A DNA stretch of 64,000 nt from Candidatus Coprenecus pullistercoris (GCA_019116965.1 DXAT01000024.1:109863-173862); one strand, 5' to 3'; shown: positions 8,585-17,896, numbered from the stretch's first letter. Numbers and translations: made by a program. Notes: generated by a model from the letters alone, not told the origin.

Positions 8585-9787
8585 ATGTTGACACTTTCTA
8601 AAAAAGCTCAGGCACTGCCCGCATCGCCCATAAGGAAACTCGTTCCGTATGCCGATGCTGCCAAGAAAAGAGGCATAAAAGTATACCATCTCAACATCGG
8701 ACAGCCCGATATAGAGTCTCCCCGCGAGGCCCTCGAAGCTGTAAAGGACAACCAGCTCAAGCTCGTCGCCTATCCCAATTCCGCCGGCAATGAGTCTTAC
8801 CGCATGGGTCTTGCCAAGTACTATCAGGGACTCGGCATAGATGTGGACTACACAGACATCAACATCACCACCGGAGGCAGCGAGGCCCTTCAGATAGCCC
8901 TCACGGTCACCTGCGACCCCGATGACGAGGTCATCGTACTGGAGCCTTTCTACACCAACTACAACTCCTTCGCCATCGTCAACGATGTGAAGTTCGTGCC
9001 CATCACCACATCCATGGACAACGGCTTCGCCATCCCTTCGATCGAGGAGTTCGAGAAACACATCACTCCCAGAACCAAGGGTATCATCATCTGCAACCCC
9101 TGCAACCCTACCGGTGTGCTCTACACCAAGGACGAGATTGAGAAGCTGGGCGAAGTGGCCCGCAAGCACAATCTCTTCATCTATTCAGACGAAGTGTACC
9201 GCGAGTTCTGCTACACCGACGAGCCCCACTACTCCTGCATGCACATCAAAGGACTGGAGAACAATGTGATTCTCTGCGACTCCGTATCCAAGAGGTACTC
9301 TCTCTGCGGCGTGCGCATCGGTGCCATCGTCTCCAAGAACAAGGAGGTGATGAACGCAGTGCTTCGCTACTCACAGGCCCGTCTCTGCTCCCCGGCTTAC
9401 GGACAGATCGCCGCAGAAGCAGCGCTCAGCGCTCCCGCATCCTACTTCAAGGCTGTCAGGGACGAATATATTAAAAGGAGAGACTTCCTCGTAGAGACCC
9501 TCAGGACCATTCCCGGTGTAGAATGCCCGACTCCTATGGGCGCGTTCTATGCGGCAGTCCGCCTTCCTATCGACGACAGCGACAAGTTCGCGCAGTGGCT
9601 GCTTGAGGATTTCTCATACAACGGCAAGACCGTGATGGTAGCTCCTATGGCTGGTTTCTATGCCACTCCCGGGAAAGGACGGGACGAGGTCCGTATAGCC
9701 TATGTGCTTAAGATCGAGGACCTGCGCGATGCTCTCGAATGCCTCAGGGAAGCCCTGAAAGTTTACCCTGGCAGGACGATTAAATAA
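8585..9787 (+). CDS. Pyridoxal-phosphate-dependent aminotransferase (class I/II)
   Basis: 400 residues. Fold-type I aminotransferase: NIGQPDIESP near the N-terminus, TTGGSEALQIAL for phosphate binding, CNPCNPTGVLYT (the NPTG motif), YSDEVYREFCY, and the Schiff-base lysine in SVSKRYSLCGVRIG. The arginine near the end (RDEVRIAYVL) binds the substrate carboxylate. It belongs with aspartate/aromatic aminotransferases of the AspC/AlaA type; the amino acid used cannot be determined. It stands alone on the plus strand between minus-strand genes, and its end overlaps the next, convergent gene by 8 nt. Confidence 0.9.
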   Translation: MLTLSKKAQALPASPIRKLVPYADAAKKRGIKVYHLNIGQPDIESPREALEAVKDNQLKLVAYPNSAGNESYRMGLAKYYQGLGIDVDYTDINITTGGSEALQIALTVTCDPDDEVIVLEPFYTNYNSFAIVNDVKFVPITTSMDNGFAIPSIEEFEKHITPRTKGIIICNPCNPTGVLYTKDEIEKLGEVARKHNLFIYSDEVYREFCYTDEPHYSCMHIKGLENNVILCDSVSKRYSLCGVRIGAIVSKNKEVMNAVLRYSQARLCSPAYGQIAAEAALSAPASYFKAVRDEYIKRRDFLVETLRTIPGVECPTPMGAFYAAVRLPIDDSDKFAQWLLEDFSYNGKTVMVAPMAGFYATPGKGRDEVRIAYVLKIEDLRDALECLREALKVYPGRTIK

Positions 9788-10706
9788 CAGGCCAGAGTTC
9801 CTGCACCCTAAGGGCTGCTGTCAGCAGGATCAGCAGAGACATCCAGATACGGACTTCTGCCTTCCGGCCATCGGTGAGGAAATCAAACACCGGGAACGAG
9901 AAAGGCACCAATGCCACTGCCACCGAAGTCGCCCTGTTGAAAAACAGCCCGCAGAGCAACACAATCACAGACAAGGCCACAGAAAGACCGAACGCGTTTT
10001 TCTGGGCCTTGTTTCTTTCTCCGCTTTTTGACAGGACGAAGATCAATGCCCGTATTCCGAAAAGCACTATGAAGACAAGATAGAATACATATGGCGTCCA
10101 CTGCTCCGGAAGCGATGGCAATACCGGAACAAGCGACTCCGCATAGGCGGAGAAAAACTCTCCGGCACTCTTCTCTCCCGGAAATATAAACATCCATGCC
10201 AGTATATACAGCACAGGCAGTACTACGGCAGAAAGACCGGCCATGAGCAGCCTCATCACATCCTGTCCTCTGAGATAGACGCAATACAGCAGGATGAACA
10301 CGCATACAAACAGCAGTGACGGCACCATAAGAGCAGCCATAGCCGAGGTAAGCGCAGACATGAAAAGATGATACAGCCTATGACCCTCTCCGTTGACGAA
10401 CATCAGAGCGTAGTATATAGTCCATACTGTCAGAAAGACAGCGGCATGAGTCAGAGTCAGCTCCTGCGAATGCGGAAGAGCCAGCGACACCATCATAAAC
10501 GGCAGATAAAGCAGCTTGGAATCCGTCGTGAACAGGAAGCTGTTGGAATTCACATAACCGAGCGATACGGCTGCGGCCGCATACACTGCCAGGGACAGAA
10601 GCGCAGACAGCCAATGGACATGCATGAAAAAACCGGACACGGCCAGCCCTGCGACAACCATCGCCGACAAGACTGCCATGACCGTGGAATTGCGTCCGCC
10701 TCTCAT
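9780..10706 (-). CDS. Polytopic membrane protein of unknown function
   Basis: 308 residues with about nine or ten predicted hydrophobic helices (for example VMAVLSAMVVAGLAVSGFF, FVCVFILLYCVYL, YVFYLVFIVLFGIRALIFVL). It is an integral inner-membrane protein. No transporter signature is recognised; it resembles conserved hypothetical proteins found near purD in Bacteroidales. The start overlaps the purD stop by 4 nt, so it is translationally coupled to purD. Confidence 0.75.
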   Translation of the reverse strand: MRGGRNSTVMAVLSAMVVAGLAVSGFFMHVHWLSALLSLAVYAAAAVSLGYVNSNSFLFTTDSKLLYLPFMMVSLALPHSQELTLTHAAVFLTVWTIYYALMFVNGEGHRLYHLFMSALTSAMAALMVPSLLFVCVFILLYCVYLRGQDVMRLLMAGLSAVVLPVLYILAWMFIFPGEKSAGEFFSAYAESLVPVLPSLPEQWTPYVFYLVFIVLFGIRALIFVLSKSGERNKAQKNAFGLSVALSVIVLLCGLFFNRATSVAVALVPFSFPVFDFLTDGRKAEVRIWMSLLILLTAALRVQELWPVI

Positions 10707-12001
10707 CTCCGTTTTCCCCAGTTGATCATATCAAGAGCGATATCATCCCTATGGGAAGCCCCGTCAAAAGAAACTCTTTCCACCTGGGCATAGACCTTTG
10801 ACCTTGCCTCCTCAAGCCCGCTCCCGACAGCGGACAGAGCCAGTACGCGGCCCCCTGATGTAACAAGCCCCCCGTCTTTTATCGCTGTGCCGGCATTGAA
10901 TACCGTGATTCCCTCAAGAGACTCCAGACCGGATATAGGACACCCTTTGGCATACTTGCCGGGATAGCCGCCGGAAACAATTATGCAGGTCACGGCCGAC
11001 TGAGCGGACACGACAATCCGTTCGCCGGAGAGGTCTCCACGGGCAGCCGCGGCCATGTGCGCAAGCAGATCACTGTCTATACGCAGCATAACCGACTCCG
11101 TCTCGGGATCGCCCATACGCACATTGTACTCTATCACATACGGGTCCCCGCCGCAGTTCATAAGGCCGAAGAATATGAATCCCCTATAGTCCAGGCCCTC
11201 ACTTTCCAGACCTCTTACGGTAGGTTCTATGATACGGCTGCGCACCTTCTCCACAAAATCCTCCGTACAGAACGGCACTGGAGATACCGAACCCATGCCG
11301 CCTGTATTGGGGCCGGTGTCTCCGTTTCCTATCCTTTTGTAGTCCTTGGCCTCGGGCAGAAGCATATAGCCGTGACCGTCCGTAAGAACGAAGAATGAAA
11401 CTTCCACGCCGTCAAGGTACTCCTCTATGACCACCTTCGCCCCTGCCGTCCCGAACTGTCCTCCGAAAATATGCTCGAGAGACTCTTCCGCTTCCTGAAG
11501 CGTCTGCGAGATAATCACACCTTTGCCTGCCGCAAGACCGTCTGCCTTGACCACATAGGGAGGTCTGAGCGTCCGCAGAAAAGCTGATGCCTCGGCTTTC
11601 TGTCCAGCCGTAAAGCTTCTGTATGCAGCCGTCGGTATTCCATGCCTTGCCATAAACTCCTTCGCAAAGTCCTTGCTTCCCTCCAGCATGGCTCCGGCCC
11701 GGCCCGGCCCGACGAAAAGCAAGTCCTTCCTGACCTCCGTAGATGACATCAGGAAATCTTTCAGGCCATTCACCAACGGATCCTCCGGTCCGCATACCAC
11801 AATATCTATGTTCTTTTCCACGACTGTCCTCAGTATCAGGTCAAAATCCCCTACACTTCCGTCTATTTCCTCTGCCAGAGAGTTGATTCCGGGATTACCC
11901 GGAAGCGCATAAAATTTTCCGAGCACGGAGCTCCGGGATATTTTCCAGGCGAGAGCGTGCTCCCTGCCGCCTGAACCGAGCAACAATACATTGTACTTCA
12001 T
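10703..12001 (-). CDS. purD: Phosphoribosylamine--glycine ligase
   Basis: 432 residues, ATP-grasp enzyme. The N-terminus NVLLLGSGGREHALAWKI is the PurD signature, followed by CGPEDPLVNGL, GPGRAGAMLEGSKDFAKEFM, the ATP-grasp segment PPYVVKADGLAAGKGVII, and PNTGGMGSVSPVPF with EYNVRMGDPETE near the end of the catalytic core. It joins phosphoribosylamine and glycine in the second step of purine synthesis. The adjacent genes are a polysaccharide deacetylase upstream and a membrane protein downstream, all on the same strand and tightly packed. Confidence 0.96.
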   Translation of the reverse strand: MKYNVLLLGSGGREHALAWKISRSSVLGKFYALPGNPGINSLAEEIDGSVGDFDLILRTVVEKNIDIVVCGPEDPLVNGLKDFLMSSTEVRKDLLFVGPGRAGAMLEGSKDFAKEFMARHGIPTAAYRSFTAGQKAEASAFLRTLRPPYVVKADGLAAGKGVIISQTLQEAEESLEHIFGGQFGTAGAKVVIEEYLDGVEVSFFVLTDGHGYMLLPEAKDYKRIGNGDTGPNTGGMGSVSPVPFCTEDFVEKVRSRIIEPTVRGLESEGLDYRGFIFFGLMNCGGDPYVIEYNVRMGDPETESVMLRIDSDLLAHMAAAARGDLSGERIVVSAQSAVTCIIVSGGYPGKYAKGCPISGLESLEGITVFNAGTAIKDGGLVTSGGRVLALSAVGSGLEEARSKVYAQVERVSFDGASHRDDIALDMINWGKRR

Positions 12002-12007
12002 ATCTTA

Positions 12008-12619
12008 TTACAATAAAATAGGTTTACATTTCCAGCCAGCCCTACTCACCGCCTCGAGGGTCTTCGGAAGGGCGTACCATAGATTCTTCGAGGCTTTCAT
12101 CGAGTCATGGAACACCGTTATAGAACCGGGTTCAAGATAAGGCAGCACATTACGCGCACAGGCCTTGTGCCCCAACTTGCGGTTGTAATCACGGCTTATG
12201 ATGGTCCACATGACTATATTGTATCGCACGCTAAGCATATCGGCCTGCCTGCGCGTTATCTTGGCATAAGGAGGCCGGTACAGGTTGGTTCCTATCAACT
12301 CAGCAGCCATATCCACATCCTGCACATAATCGTCCGAGGGTACCCTCCAACCGGCTATGTGACTGTAAGTATGTCCGCCTACGGCATGTCCCCTGCGGAC
12401 AATCTCCCCGAAAAGATCCGGATACAGCTCTACATTCTTGCCTATGCAGAAAAATGTGGCTTTCGCCCCATACTCGTCCAACTGGTCCAGCACCCATGGT
12501 GTCACCTGTGGGCACGGTCCATCGTCAAAGGTAAGGAAAAGTCCGTCCGTCTCTTTTGGGAAAGACCAGATAAAAGACGGATAAATCCTTTTAATCAGTT
12601 TGGGCGGACGTATAAGCAT
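12008..12619 (-). CDS. Polysaccharide deacetylase (NodB-homology domain)
   Basis: 203 residues, nearly all one NodB domain. The catalytic base motif is LTFDDGPCPQVT, the metal-binding histidines are in GGHTYSHIAG, and RPPYAKITRRQADML and VFHDSMKASKNLW complete motifs 3 and 5. There is no obvious signal peptide, so it may act in the cytosol or be weakly membrane-bound. Known members remove acetyl groups from N-acetylglucosamine polymers or peptidoglycan; the substrate here is unknown. It is first in a minus-strand unit with purD; a -7 element lies upstream. Confidence 0.9.
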   Translation of the reverse strand: MLIRPPKLIKRIYPSFIWSFPKETDGLFLTFDDGPCPQVTPWVLDQLDEYGAKATFFCIGKNVELYPDLFGEIVRRGHAVGGHTYSHIAGWRVPSDDYVQDVDMAAELIGTNLYRPPYAKITRRQADMLSVRYNIVMWTIISRDYNRKLGHKACARNVLPYLEPGSITVFHDSMKASKNLWYALPKTLEAVSRAGWKCKPILL

Positions 12620-12637
12620 GGGCTTGCATTAAGGGTG

Positions 12638-12645
12638 CAAATATA
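12638..12645 (-). promoter_or_regulatory. -7 promoter element for deacetylase-purD unit
   Basis: Reads TATATTTG on the minus strand, 18 nt upstream of the deacetylase start. It faces away from an identical box at 12658 serving the plus-strand gene. Confidence 0.55.
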
Positions 12646-12657
12646 ACTTTTATTCTT

Positions 12658-12665
12658 TATATTTG
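12658..12665 (+). promoter_or_regulatory. -7 promoter element for DUF4296 lipoprotein operon
   Basis: TATATTTG, matching TAnnTTTG, 22 nt upstream of the ATG at 12688. It forms a compact divergent promoter pair with the box at 12638. Confidence 0.6.
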
Positions 12666-12687
12666 CACCTCGAACAACAGTACCGAC

Positions 12688-13461
12688 ATGCACAGAAAGA
12701 CATTCCTCATCATATATACGGCCATACTCTCACTCATGGCACTCCCTTCATGCGACAGACGGGACGGAATAATACCCAAGGATGTCATGTCTGAGATATA
12801 CTATGACATCTACATGACCGACGAAGCGATCAAAACCAGATACATCTTCAGAAAGATGGCTGATACGATGATGCTGTACGAGCCTATTTTCAACAAATAC
12901 GGATATACCACCGAGGACTACAACAGAAGCGTGGAGTACTATCTGGAACGGCCCGATAAGTTCGAGGATGTCTTTCAGGCAACAAAGACCATGCTGGAAA
13001 TGCGCAAGTCCGAGCTCAACGACATCCTCGAGGCTGAAGGCAGACGCCCGCGCCTGTGGCCGCTTATAGACTCTCTCGAACTTTATACTGCTGACGGCAT
13101 CCACGCAGGCATGATGTTCAAATACCTGAGAATGATGTTTTTTCAGGCAGACACCGCACTCCCGATGTCACCAGAGCCTGACACCGCCCTTTTAGAACGG
13201 CCATACAACACATTCCTCATCTTCGGAGACTCGGCGATGAAGGCTGACAAGGACTTTCTCTTCTACTCGTCCTCGGACATGAAGACAGAGACCATCTGCA
13301 TGATTGAGAAAGCCGAGGCAGCGAGAGACTCGCTGAAAGCCGCCGAGGACTCAGTCAAGGTAGCTGAGGCCGGAGTGACCGAATGGAAGCCAACACGGAA
13401 AAACAGGCATCGGGGCAATATGTTCACACCTGTCACAACTCTTAAAGACACTATAAAATGA
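12688..13461 (+). CDS. DUF4296 domain lipoprotein
   Basis: 257 residues. The lipobox is SLMALPSCDRR, so the mature protein starts at Cys about 22. The next ~85 residues (IIPKDVMSEIYYDIYMTDEAIK...FNKYGYTTEDYNRSVEYYLERPDKFEDVF) are the DUF4296 helical domain found throughout Bacteroidota. The rest is low-complexity and charged (EAARDSLKAAEDSVKVAE). Function unknown. It overlaps the following amidohydrolase gene by 4 nt. Confidence 0.85.
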   Translation: MHRKTFLIIYTAILSLMALPSCDRRDGIIPKDVMSEIYYDIYMTDEAIKTRYIFRKMADTMMLYEPIFNKYGYTTEDYNRSVEYYLERPDKFEDVFQATKTMLEMRKSELNDILEAEGRRPRLWPLIDSLELYTADGIHAGMMFKYLRMMFFQADTALPMSPEPDTALLERPYNTFLIFGDSAMKADKDFLFYSSSDMKTETICMIEKAEAARDSLKAAEDSVKVAEAGVTEWKPTRKNRHRGNMFTPVTTLKDTIK

Positions 13462-14645
13462 GACGGATAGCTGCTAACTATATCTTTCCCGTAACCTCCG
13501 CACCTATACGCAACGGTTATGTGGATTTTTCAGATGACGGAACGGTCACTGGCATCGGACAGCTTTCAGAAGAGACCGGAGGCACAGAGTTTCACAACGG
13601 CATACTCGTGCCCGGATTCACCAACGCGCACTGCCACATAGAGCTGTCCCATCTGGAGGGCAAGTTCCGCGAGGCCACCGGCATGTCCGGCTTCATAGAC
13701 CAGATCAACGCACTGAGGGAGTCCGCCCCTGAGGAGGAGCGGCAAAAAGCCATGAGGCATCAGTTCAAAAAGATGTACGACGAGGGAGTGAGCGCCATGG
13801 CGGACATCTCGAACTGCGACGAGAGCTTCGCCATGAAAAGCGAGGGTCCCATGTACACCCGCACTTTCATCGAGGTGTTCGGTTCAGAGCCTCAGGACGC
13901 CCCGGCCGTGATTGAGGATGCCCGCAAACTGGCGGGGAAAGCAACTGAAGCAGGCATCGACGCCGGCATCACACCCCACTCACCCTACACCATGAGTCCG
14001 GACCTGCTCCGCATGGCCTCAGCCGAGGGGCTTAAAGCCGGTTTCATCTCCTACCACAACCAGGAATCCCAGGAAGAGGACGACATGATAGGATTCCACC
14101 GCGGCCCCCTCTACGAGAACTACATCAACAGAGGGCTCAGCGTGGCTCCCGCCACAGGAAAGCCGGCCGTATTCCATTTTCTGGACCAGCTCCGGAAAGT
14201 ACATCCGGCCCCGTTCGACGAGCACATACTTCTGATACACAACACAGTGGCCGGAGAAGACAGTATCCGTGCCGCAGAAAGCATATTGCACAACTGCACA
14301 TGGGTCACATGCCCCTTATCCAACATCTTCATACACAGAGCCATGGCAGACCTGCCTCTGTTCATGCGCATGGGCGTCAGGATAGCTGTCGGCACAGACA
14401 GTCTGTCTTCCAACCATGTACTGTCGATAGTGGAGGAAATAAAGTGCATCCAGAGCAGGTACCCCGAAATCCCTCTTGAAACGATTCTACAGTGGTGCTG
14501 TCTCAACGGAGCGGCCGCCCTCGGCAAGGACGGAGTCTTAGGCTCGTTCGACACCGGAAAGCGTCCGGGAGCAGTGCTTATCGACGCCATAGACTTCGAC
14601 AGGATGCGGCTCACATCCGAAAGCACCTCCAGACGACTTATCTGA
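13458..14645 (+). CDS. Amidohydrolase family protein (aminofutalosine/chlorohydrolase-like)
   Basis: 395 residues, metal-dependent TIM-barrel hydrolase. The metal site shows as GFTNAHCHIELSHLEG (HxH), SPYTMSP, HNT, and GTDSLSSNHVLSIVEE (the final aspartate). The start ANYIFPVTSAPIRNGYV is the small composite beta domain. Relatives deaminate aminofutalosine, S-adenosylhomocysteine or guanine; which applies is not decided here. The neighbouring radical SAM gene could hint at a futalosine-type pathway, but the other menaquinone genes are not in view. It is coupled to the upstream DUF4296 gene (ATGA overlap). Confidence 0.8.
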   Translation: MRRIAANYIFPVTSAPIRNGYVDFSDDGTVTGIGQLSEETGGTEFHNGILVPGFTNAHCHIELSHLEGKFREATGMSGFIDQINALRESAPEEERQKAMRHQFKKMYDEGVSAMADISNCDESFAMKSEGPMYTRTFIEVFGSEPQDAPAVIEDARKLAGKATEAGIDAGITPHSPYTMSPDLLRMASAEGLKAGFISYHNQESQEEDDMIGFHRGPLYENYINRGLSVAPATGKPAVFHFLDQLRKVHPAPFDEHILLIHNTVAGEDSIRAAESILHNCTWVTCPLSNIFIHRAMADLPLFMRMGVRIAVGTDSLSSNHVLSIVEEIKCIQSRYPEIPLETILQWCCLNGAAALGKDGVLGSFDTGKRPGAVLIDAIDFDRMRLTSESTSRRLI

Positions 14646-14669
14646 CAATTCATAACACAGTACAATACC

Positions 14670-15446
14670 ATGTCAACAATACTTTTCCATTCTATAGTCT
14701 TCGGCCCCATCAAGAGCCGCCGTCTGGGCAACTCCCTGGGCATCAACCTTCTGCCTGACAACGGCAAACTCTGTTCCTTCGACTGCGTCTACTGTGAGTG
14801 CGGATGGAACAAGGACGGCCGGGCCGACCAGGTCATCCCTACGAAAGAAGCTGTGTTCCAGCGGATGCGGGAACGCTTCGCCGAGCTGCATGCCGAGGGC
14901 ACGCCGGTGGACACGATTACATTCTCCGGCAACGGCGAGCCCACCATCCATCCGGATTTTCCTGAGATTATTGATTTCACCCTGAAGATGAGGGACAAAT
15001 ACTTTCCCAACGCCGCCGTCTCAGTACTTTCCAATGCCACCATGATCGGGAAAAAGGAAGTCCGGGAGGCCCTTATGAAGGTAACCAATCCCATATTGAA
15101 AATCGACAGCGGACTGGAGGAATACATACGCATAGTAAACAAGCCGGTCGGACATTATTCCCTCCGGGAGACTGTCGACAACCTCAAAAAGTTCAACGGA
15201 AACTTCATCCTCCAGACCATGTTCCTCAGGGGCAACATAGACGGCAGGAGGATAGACCTCACCTCCCCCGATAGCGTGGAGCCGTGGAGAAAAATAGTCC
15301 TTGACCTCAGGCCGAGAGAGGTGATGATGTACACCCTTGACCGTGAGACTCCTGCAAAGGAGCTTGAAAAAGTCACCGTGGAGGAGATGGAGACCATCGC
15401 CGCACCGCTCATGGAGGCCGGCATCACCGTACAGATCCGAGGCTGA
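14670..15446 (+). CDS. Radical SAM protein
   Basis: 258 residues. The cluster motif CSFDCVYCECGW (C-x3-C-x2-C, about residues 34-41) follows FGPIKSRRLGNSLGINLLP, and TFSGNGEPTIHPDF is the usual GGE-like SAM-binding motif. This start and order match the COG0731-like Bacteroidota radical SAM family of unknown reaction. MFLRGNIDGRRIDL and MMYTLDRETPAKEL follow in the barrel. It ends 1 nt into dtd, so the two are coupled. Confidence 0.88.
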   Translation: MSTILFHSIVFGPIKSRRLGNSLGINLLPDNGKLCSFDCVYCECGWNKDGRADQVIPTKEAVFQRMRERFAELHAEGTPVDTITFSGNGEPTIHPDFPEIIDFTLKMRDKYFPNAAVSVLSNATMIGKKEVREALMKVTNPILKIDSGLEEYIRIVNKPVGHYSLRETVDNLKKFNGNFILQTMFLRGNIDGRRIDLTSPDSVEPWRKIVLDLRPREVMMYTLDRETPAKELEKVTVEEMETIAAPLMEAGITVQIRG

Positions 15447-15898
15447 TGAGGGCAGTAATCCAGCGCGTAAGCAGCTCCTCCGTCGTCATTGACGGGAAAT
15501 GCCACGGGGAGATAGGGCACGGAATGACCATTCTCATCGGCATTGAGGGAAGCGACACCGTGGAGGACATAGACTGGCTATGCCGTAAAATAGTGAATCT
15601 CCGCATCTTCGATGACGAGAACGGAGTCATGAACCGCTCCGTCATAGAGACCGGAGGCGATATTCTCGTGATCAGCCAGTTTACCCTATACGCCTCCACC
15701 CGCAAAGGCAACAGACCCTCTTACATAAGAGCTGCCAGACCTGAGATATCCGTTCCGATATACGAAAAATTTATAGAAAGCCTGGAGAATATTTTGGGAA
15801 AGCAGGTTAAAAAAGGTATCTTTGGAGCGGATATGAAGGTGGCAATAATCAACGAAGGCCCCGTCACCATCATCATAGACACCAAAAACAGAGAGTAA
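15446..15898 (+). CDS. dtd: D-aminoacyl-tRNA deacylase
   Basis: 150 residues, the normal length. MRAVIQRVSSSSV begins the protein, with the catalytic SQFTLYA motif (about residues 78-84) and NEGPVTIIID, a form of the NxGP(V/I)T cross-subunit motif. It hydrolyses D-amino acids from mischarged tRNA in the cytosol. It overlaps the radical SAM gene upstream by 1 nt and deoC downstream by 1 nt, giving a tightly coupled run. Confidence 0.96.
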   Translation: MRAVIQRVSSSSVVIDGKCHGEIGHGMTILIGIEGSDTVEDIDWLCRKIVNLRIFDDENGVMNRSVIETGGDILVISQFTLYASTRKGNRPSYIRAARPEISVPIYEKFIESLENILGKQVKKGIFGADMKVAIINEGPVTIIIDTKNRE

Positions 15899-16731
15899 TG
15901 GACGAAATAGAAAGTAAGATCAAGGCTATCCACGACAATCTCAGCCATTGGATGACACCAGAAGTTCTCAAGGCCTGCCTCAGCATGACAGACCTTACAT
16001 CATTGAAAGCCACCGATACTTATTCCGGTATCAGGAAACTCACGGAAGAAGTCAACGACTTCCAGAAGCATTATCCTGAATATCCGTTACCGGCATCGAT
16101 ATGCGTCTATCCCAACTTCGCCAGGACAGTCAAGGATACCCTGACAGCTCCAGGCGTACACACAACCGTTGTGGCCGGATGCTTTCCGGCCTCCCAAAGC
16201 TTTCTCGAGGTAAAGGAACTCGAATGCAGGATGGCAGTTGAGAACGGTGCCGACGAGGTAGATATCGTACTGGCTCTCAACAGTTTCCTTGACGGAGACC
16301 TGAAACGGTGCGAAGAAGAGATAAAGACCGTCAGAAAGACTGTGGGAGACTCTGTCATACTTAAGGTGATTCTTGAGACCGGGGCCCTGGCCGATGCCGG
16401 ACGCATAAGGACAGCATCTTTCCTGGCCATGGAGTCCGGAGCCGATTTCATAAAGACATCCACAGGCAAGATGGAGCCGGCCGCAACCCCTTTCGCAGCC
16501 ATAGTCATGTGCGGCTGCATAAAGGAATACTATGCCGGCACAGGACGCAAAGTAGGATTCAAGCCTGCCGGAGGCATTTCCACGGCCAAGGACGCAGCCT
16601 CCTACTATGCCATAGCGGAAACGGTACTCGGAAAAGAATGGCTTACTCCGTCCCTGCTGCGTTTCGGTGCAAGCCGCGTCGCCAATTCCATCATATCCGA
16701 AATAGAAAATTCATCCGTAACATATTTCTAA
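15898..16731 (+). CDS. deoC: Deoxyribose-phosphate aldolase
   Basis: 277 residues. DeoC barrel: DLTSLKATDT near the start, ICVYPNFARTVK, VDIVLALNSFLDGD, ILKVILETGAL (one active lysine), and GADFIKTSTGKMEPAAT, which carries the Schiff-base lysine. VGFKPAGGISTAKDA follows. It splits 2-deoxyribose-5-phosphate into glyceraldehyde-3-phosphate and acetaldehyde in nucleoside salvage. Slightly longer than E. coli DeoC (259). Last gene of the run beginning at 12688 or 14670. Confidence 0.95.
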   Translation: MDEIESKIKAIHDNLSHWMTPEVLKACLSMTDLTSLKATDTYSGIRKLTEEVNDFQKHYPEYPLPASICVYPNFARTVKDTLTAPGVHTTVVAGCFPASQSFLEVKELECRMAVENGADEVDIVLALNSFLDGDLKRCEEEIKTVRKTVGDSVILKVILETGALADAGRIRTASFLAMESGADFIKTSTGKMEPAATPFAAIVMCGCIKEYYAGTGRKVGFKPAGGISTAKDAASYYAIAETVLGKEWLTPSLLRFGASRVANSIISEIENSSVTYF

Positions 16732-16755
16732 TCCATAAACTAAAAGCTAAACAAA

Positions 16756-17211
16756 ATGAAGAAGTTTATTGTCATTGCAGTTGCACTTTTCACGGCAGCT
16801 GCCGTTTATGCCCAGCCCCGTGCAATCGGAGGCAGGCTCGGATGGGGAGCTGAAGTCAGCTACCAGCATTTTGTAAGAGGCGCTGACTTTGTCGAGCTGG
16901 ACCTCGGATTATTCAACTTCAACAGCGTAAATGTTACAGCGATCTACGATTTCGTATTCGCTGAGCCGCAGTGGACATCCAAGGGTACATGGCAGTGGTA
17001 TGCAGGACCCGGTGCATCACTCGGTCTCGGATGGTACAACAGTACGCACGCCAACATCTCGGCAGCAGGAAATGTCGGACTCTCATATACATTCTGGTTC
17101 CCTCTTGAACTTTCCTTCGATTTCAGAGTACAACTGGGCTGGCAGAGCGTGAGCGGCAATCCATTCTACTGGGGAATAGGCCCCGCTATCGGTGTCCGTT
17201 ATCATTTTTAA
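16756..17211 (+). CDS. Small exported beta-rich protein, copy 1
   Basis: 151 residues. A signal peptide is clear (KKFIVIAVALFTAAAVYAQP, cleavage near residue 21). The mature part has alternating aromatic strands (WYAGPGASLGLGWYN, LSYTFWFPLELSFDFRVQLGW, IGPAIGVRYHF) and ends in aromatic Phe, as outer-membrane beta-barrels do. Probably an 8-strand-type barrel; function unknown. The next gene is a paralogue. Confidence 0.75.
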   Translation: MKKFIVIAVALFTAAAVYAQPRAIGGRLGWGAEVSYQHFVRGADFVELDLGLFNFNSVNVTAIYDFVFAEPQWTSKGTWQWYAGPGASLGLGWYNSTHANISAAGNVGLSYTFWFPLELSFDFRVQLGWQSVSGNPFYWGIGPAIGVRYHF

Positions 17212-17229
17212 CAATCAACGGAAGTTCTC

Positions 17230-17736
17230 ATGAAAAAAATCATACTGGTACTTGCCGCATGCCTGTTTTCAATAAGCATGCATGCCCAGGGATGGGCTAT
17301 CGGCGGACGTGCCGGCGCGACCGTACAGTTCGACGCACAGTATCACTGGTCCAGGACATATCTTGAGGGACGTTTCGGTGCCGGATTCTGCAATCATCAT
17401 GGAACAGTGACTGCAGATTTCTCAGCAATGTTCAACTGGAAGCTCTGCAACTGGAGCGACTGGACCCCCAATGCCGGCAACTGGTTCCTGGATGCCGGTG
17501 TCGGGATCAATGTGGGCGGACGCGAAAACTATGCGTATGTCGGACCTGCCGGAATCATCAAGTTCGGTATCCAGTTTACAGGAGGAGCCAAGCCGGTATC
17601 ACTGTCGCTTGACTGGAACCCCGCTTTCGGGGCCGGAATCGGTTACTACCATGACAGATGGGGCAACTACAGCAACGCCGCCTTCAACGAGATGGGCCTT
17701 GCCAATATCGGCATAACATGCGTAGTCCATCTATAA
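17230..17736 (+). CDS. Small exported beta-rich protein, copy 2
   Basis: 168 residues. The signal peptide is KKIILVLAACLFSISMHAQG. It shares GWAIGGRAGATVQF with the IGGRLGWGAEVSYQ of the previous gene, plus a later WFLDAGVGINVGG segment and a mature part of the same barrel-like pattern. It is therefore a diverged tandem paralogue 18 nt downstream. Outer-membrane location is inferred. Function unknown. Confidence 0.75.
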   Translation: MKKIILVLAACLFSISMHAQGWAIGGRAGATVQFDAQYHWSRTYLEGRFGAGFCNHHGTVTADFSAMFNWKLCNWSDWTPNAGNWFLDAGVGINVGGRENYAYVGPAGIIKFGIQFTGGAKPVSLSLDWNPAFGAGIGYYHDRWGNYSNAAFNEMGLANIGITCVVHL

Positions 17737-17770
17737 TATCGTAAATAATATTCACACTTAAAACGAGGCC

Positions 17771-17879
17771 GACCCAAAAGGGTAATTTCTGCGTTACGCT
17801 TGATTCGGAAATCCTCATGTATGCCAGTACACTGCGGTTTCCTCATCTTCGCAAGCCTTGAAATTCCTCCTTTTGGGTC
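17771..17879. repeat. Imperfect inverted-repeat element upstream of thioesterase gene
   Basis: The outer arms (17771-17789 and 17860-17879) read GACCCAAAAGGGTAATTTC and, on the other strand, GACCCAAAAGGAGGAATTTC, about 70 nt apart. The interior also has partly complementary stretches. It fills the gap between the barrel pair and the thioesterase gene. It looks like a mobile palindromic or REP-like element; a dispersed repeat in this genome is likely but not testable here. Confidence 0.55.
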
Positions 17880-17896
17880 ACCCTCTTTATCAGAAT

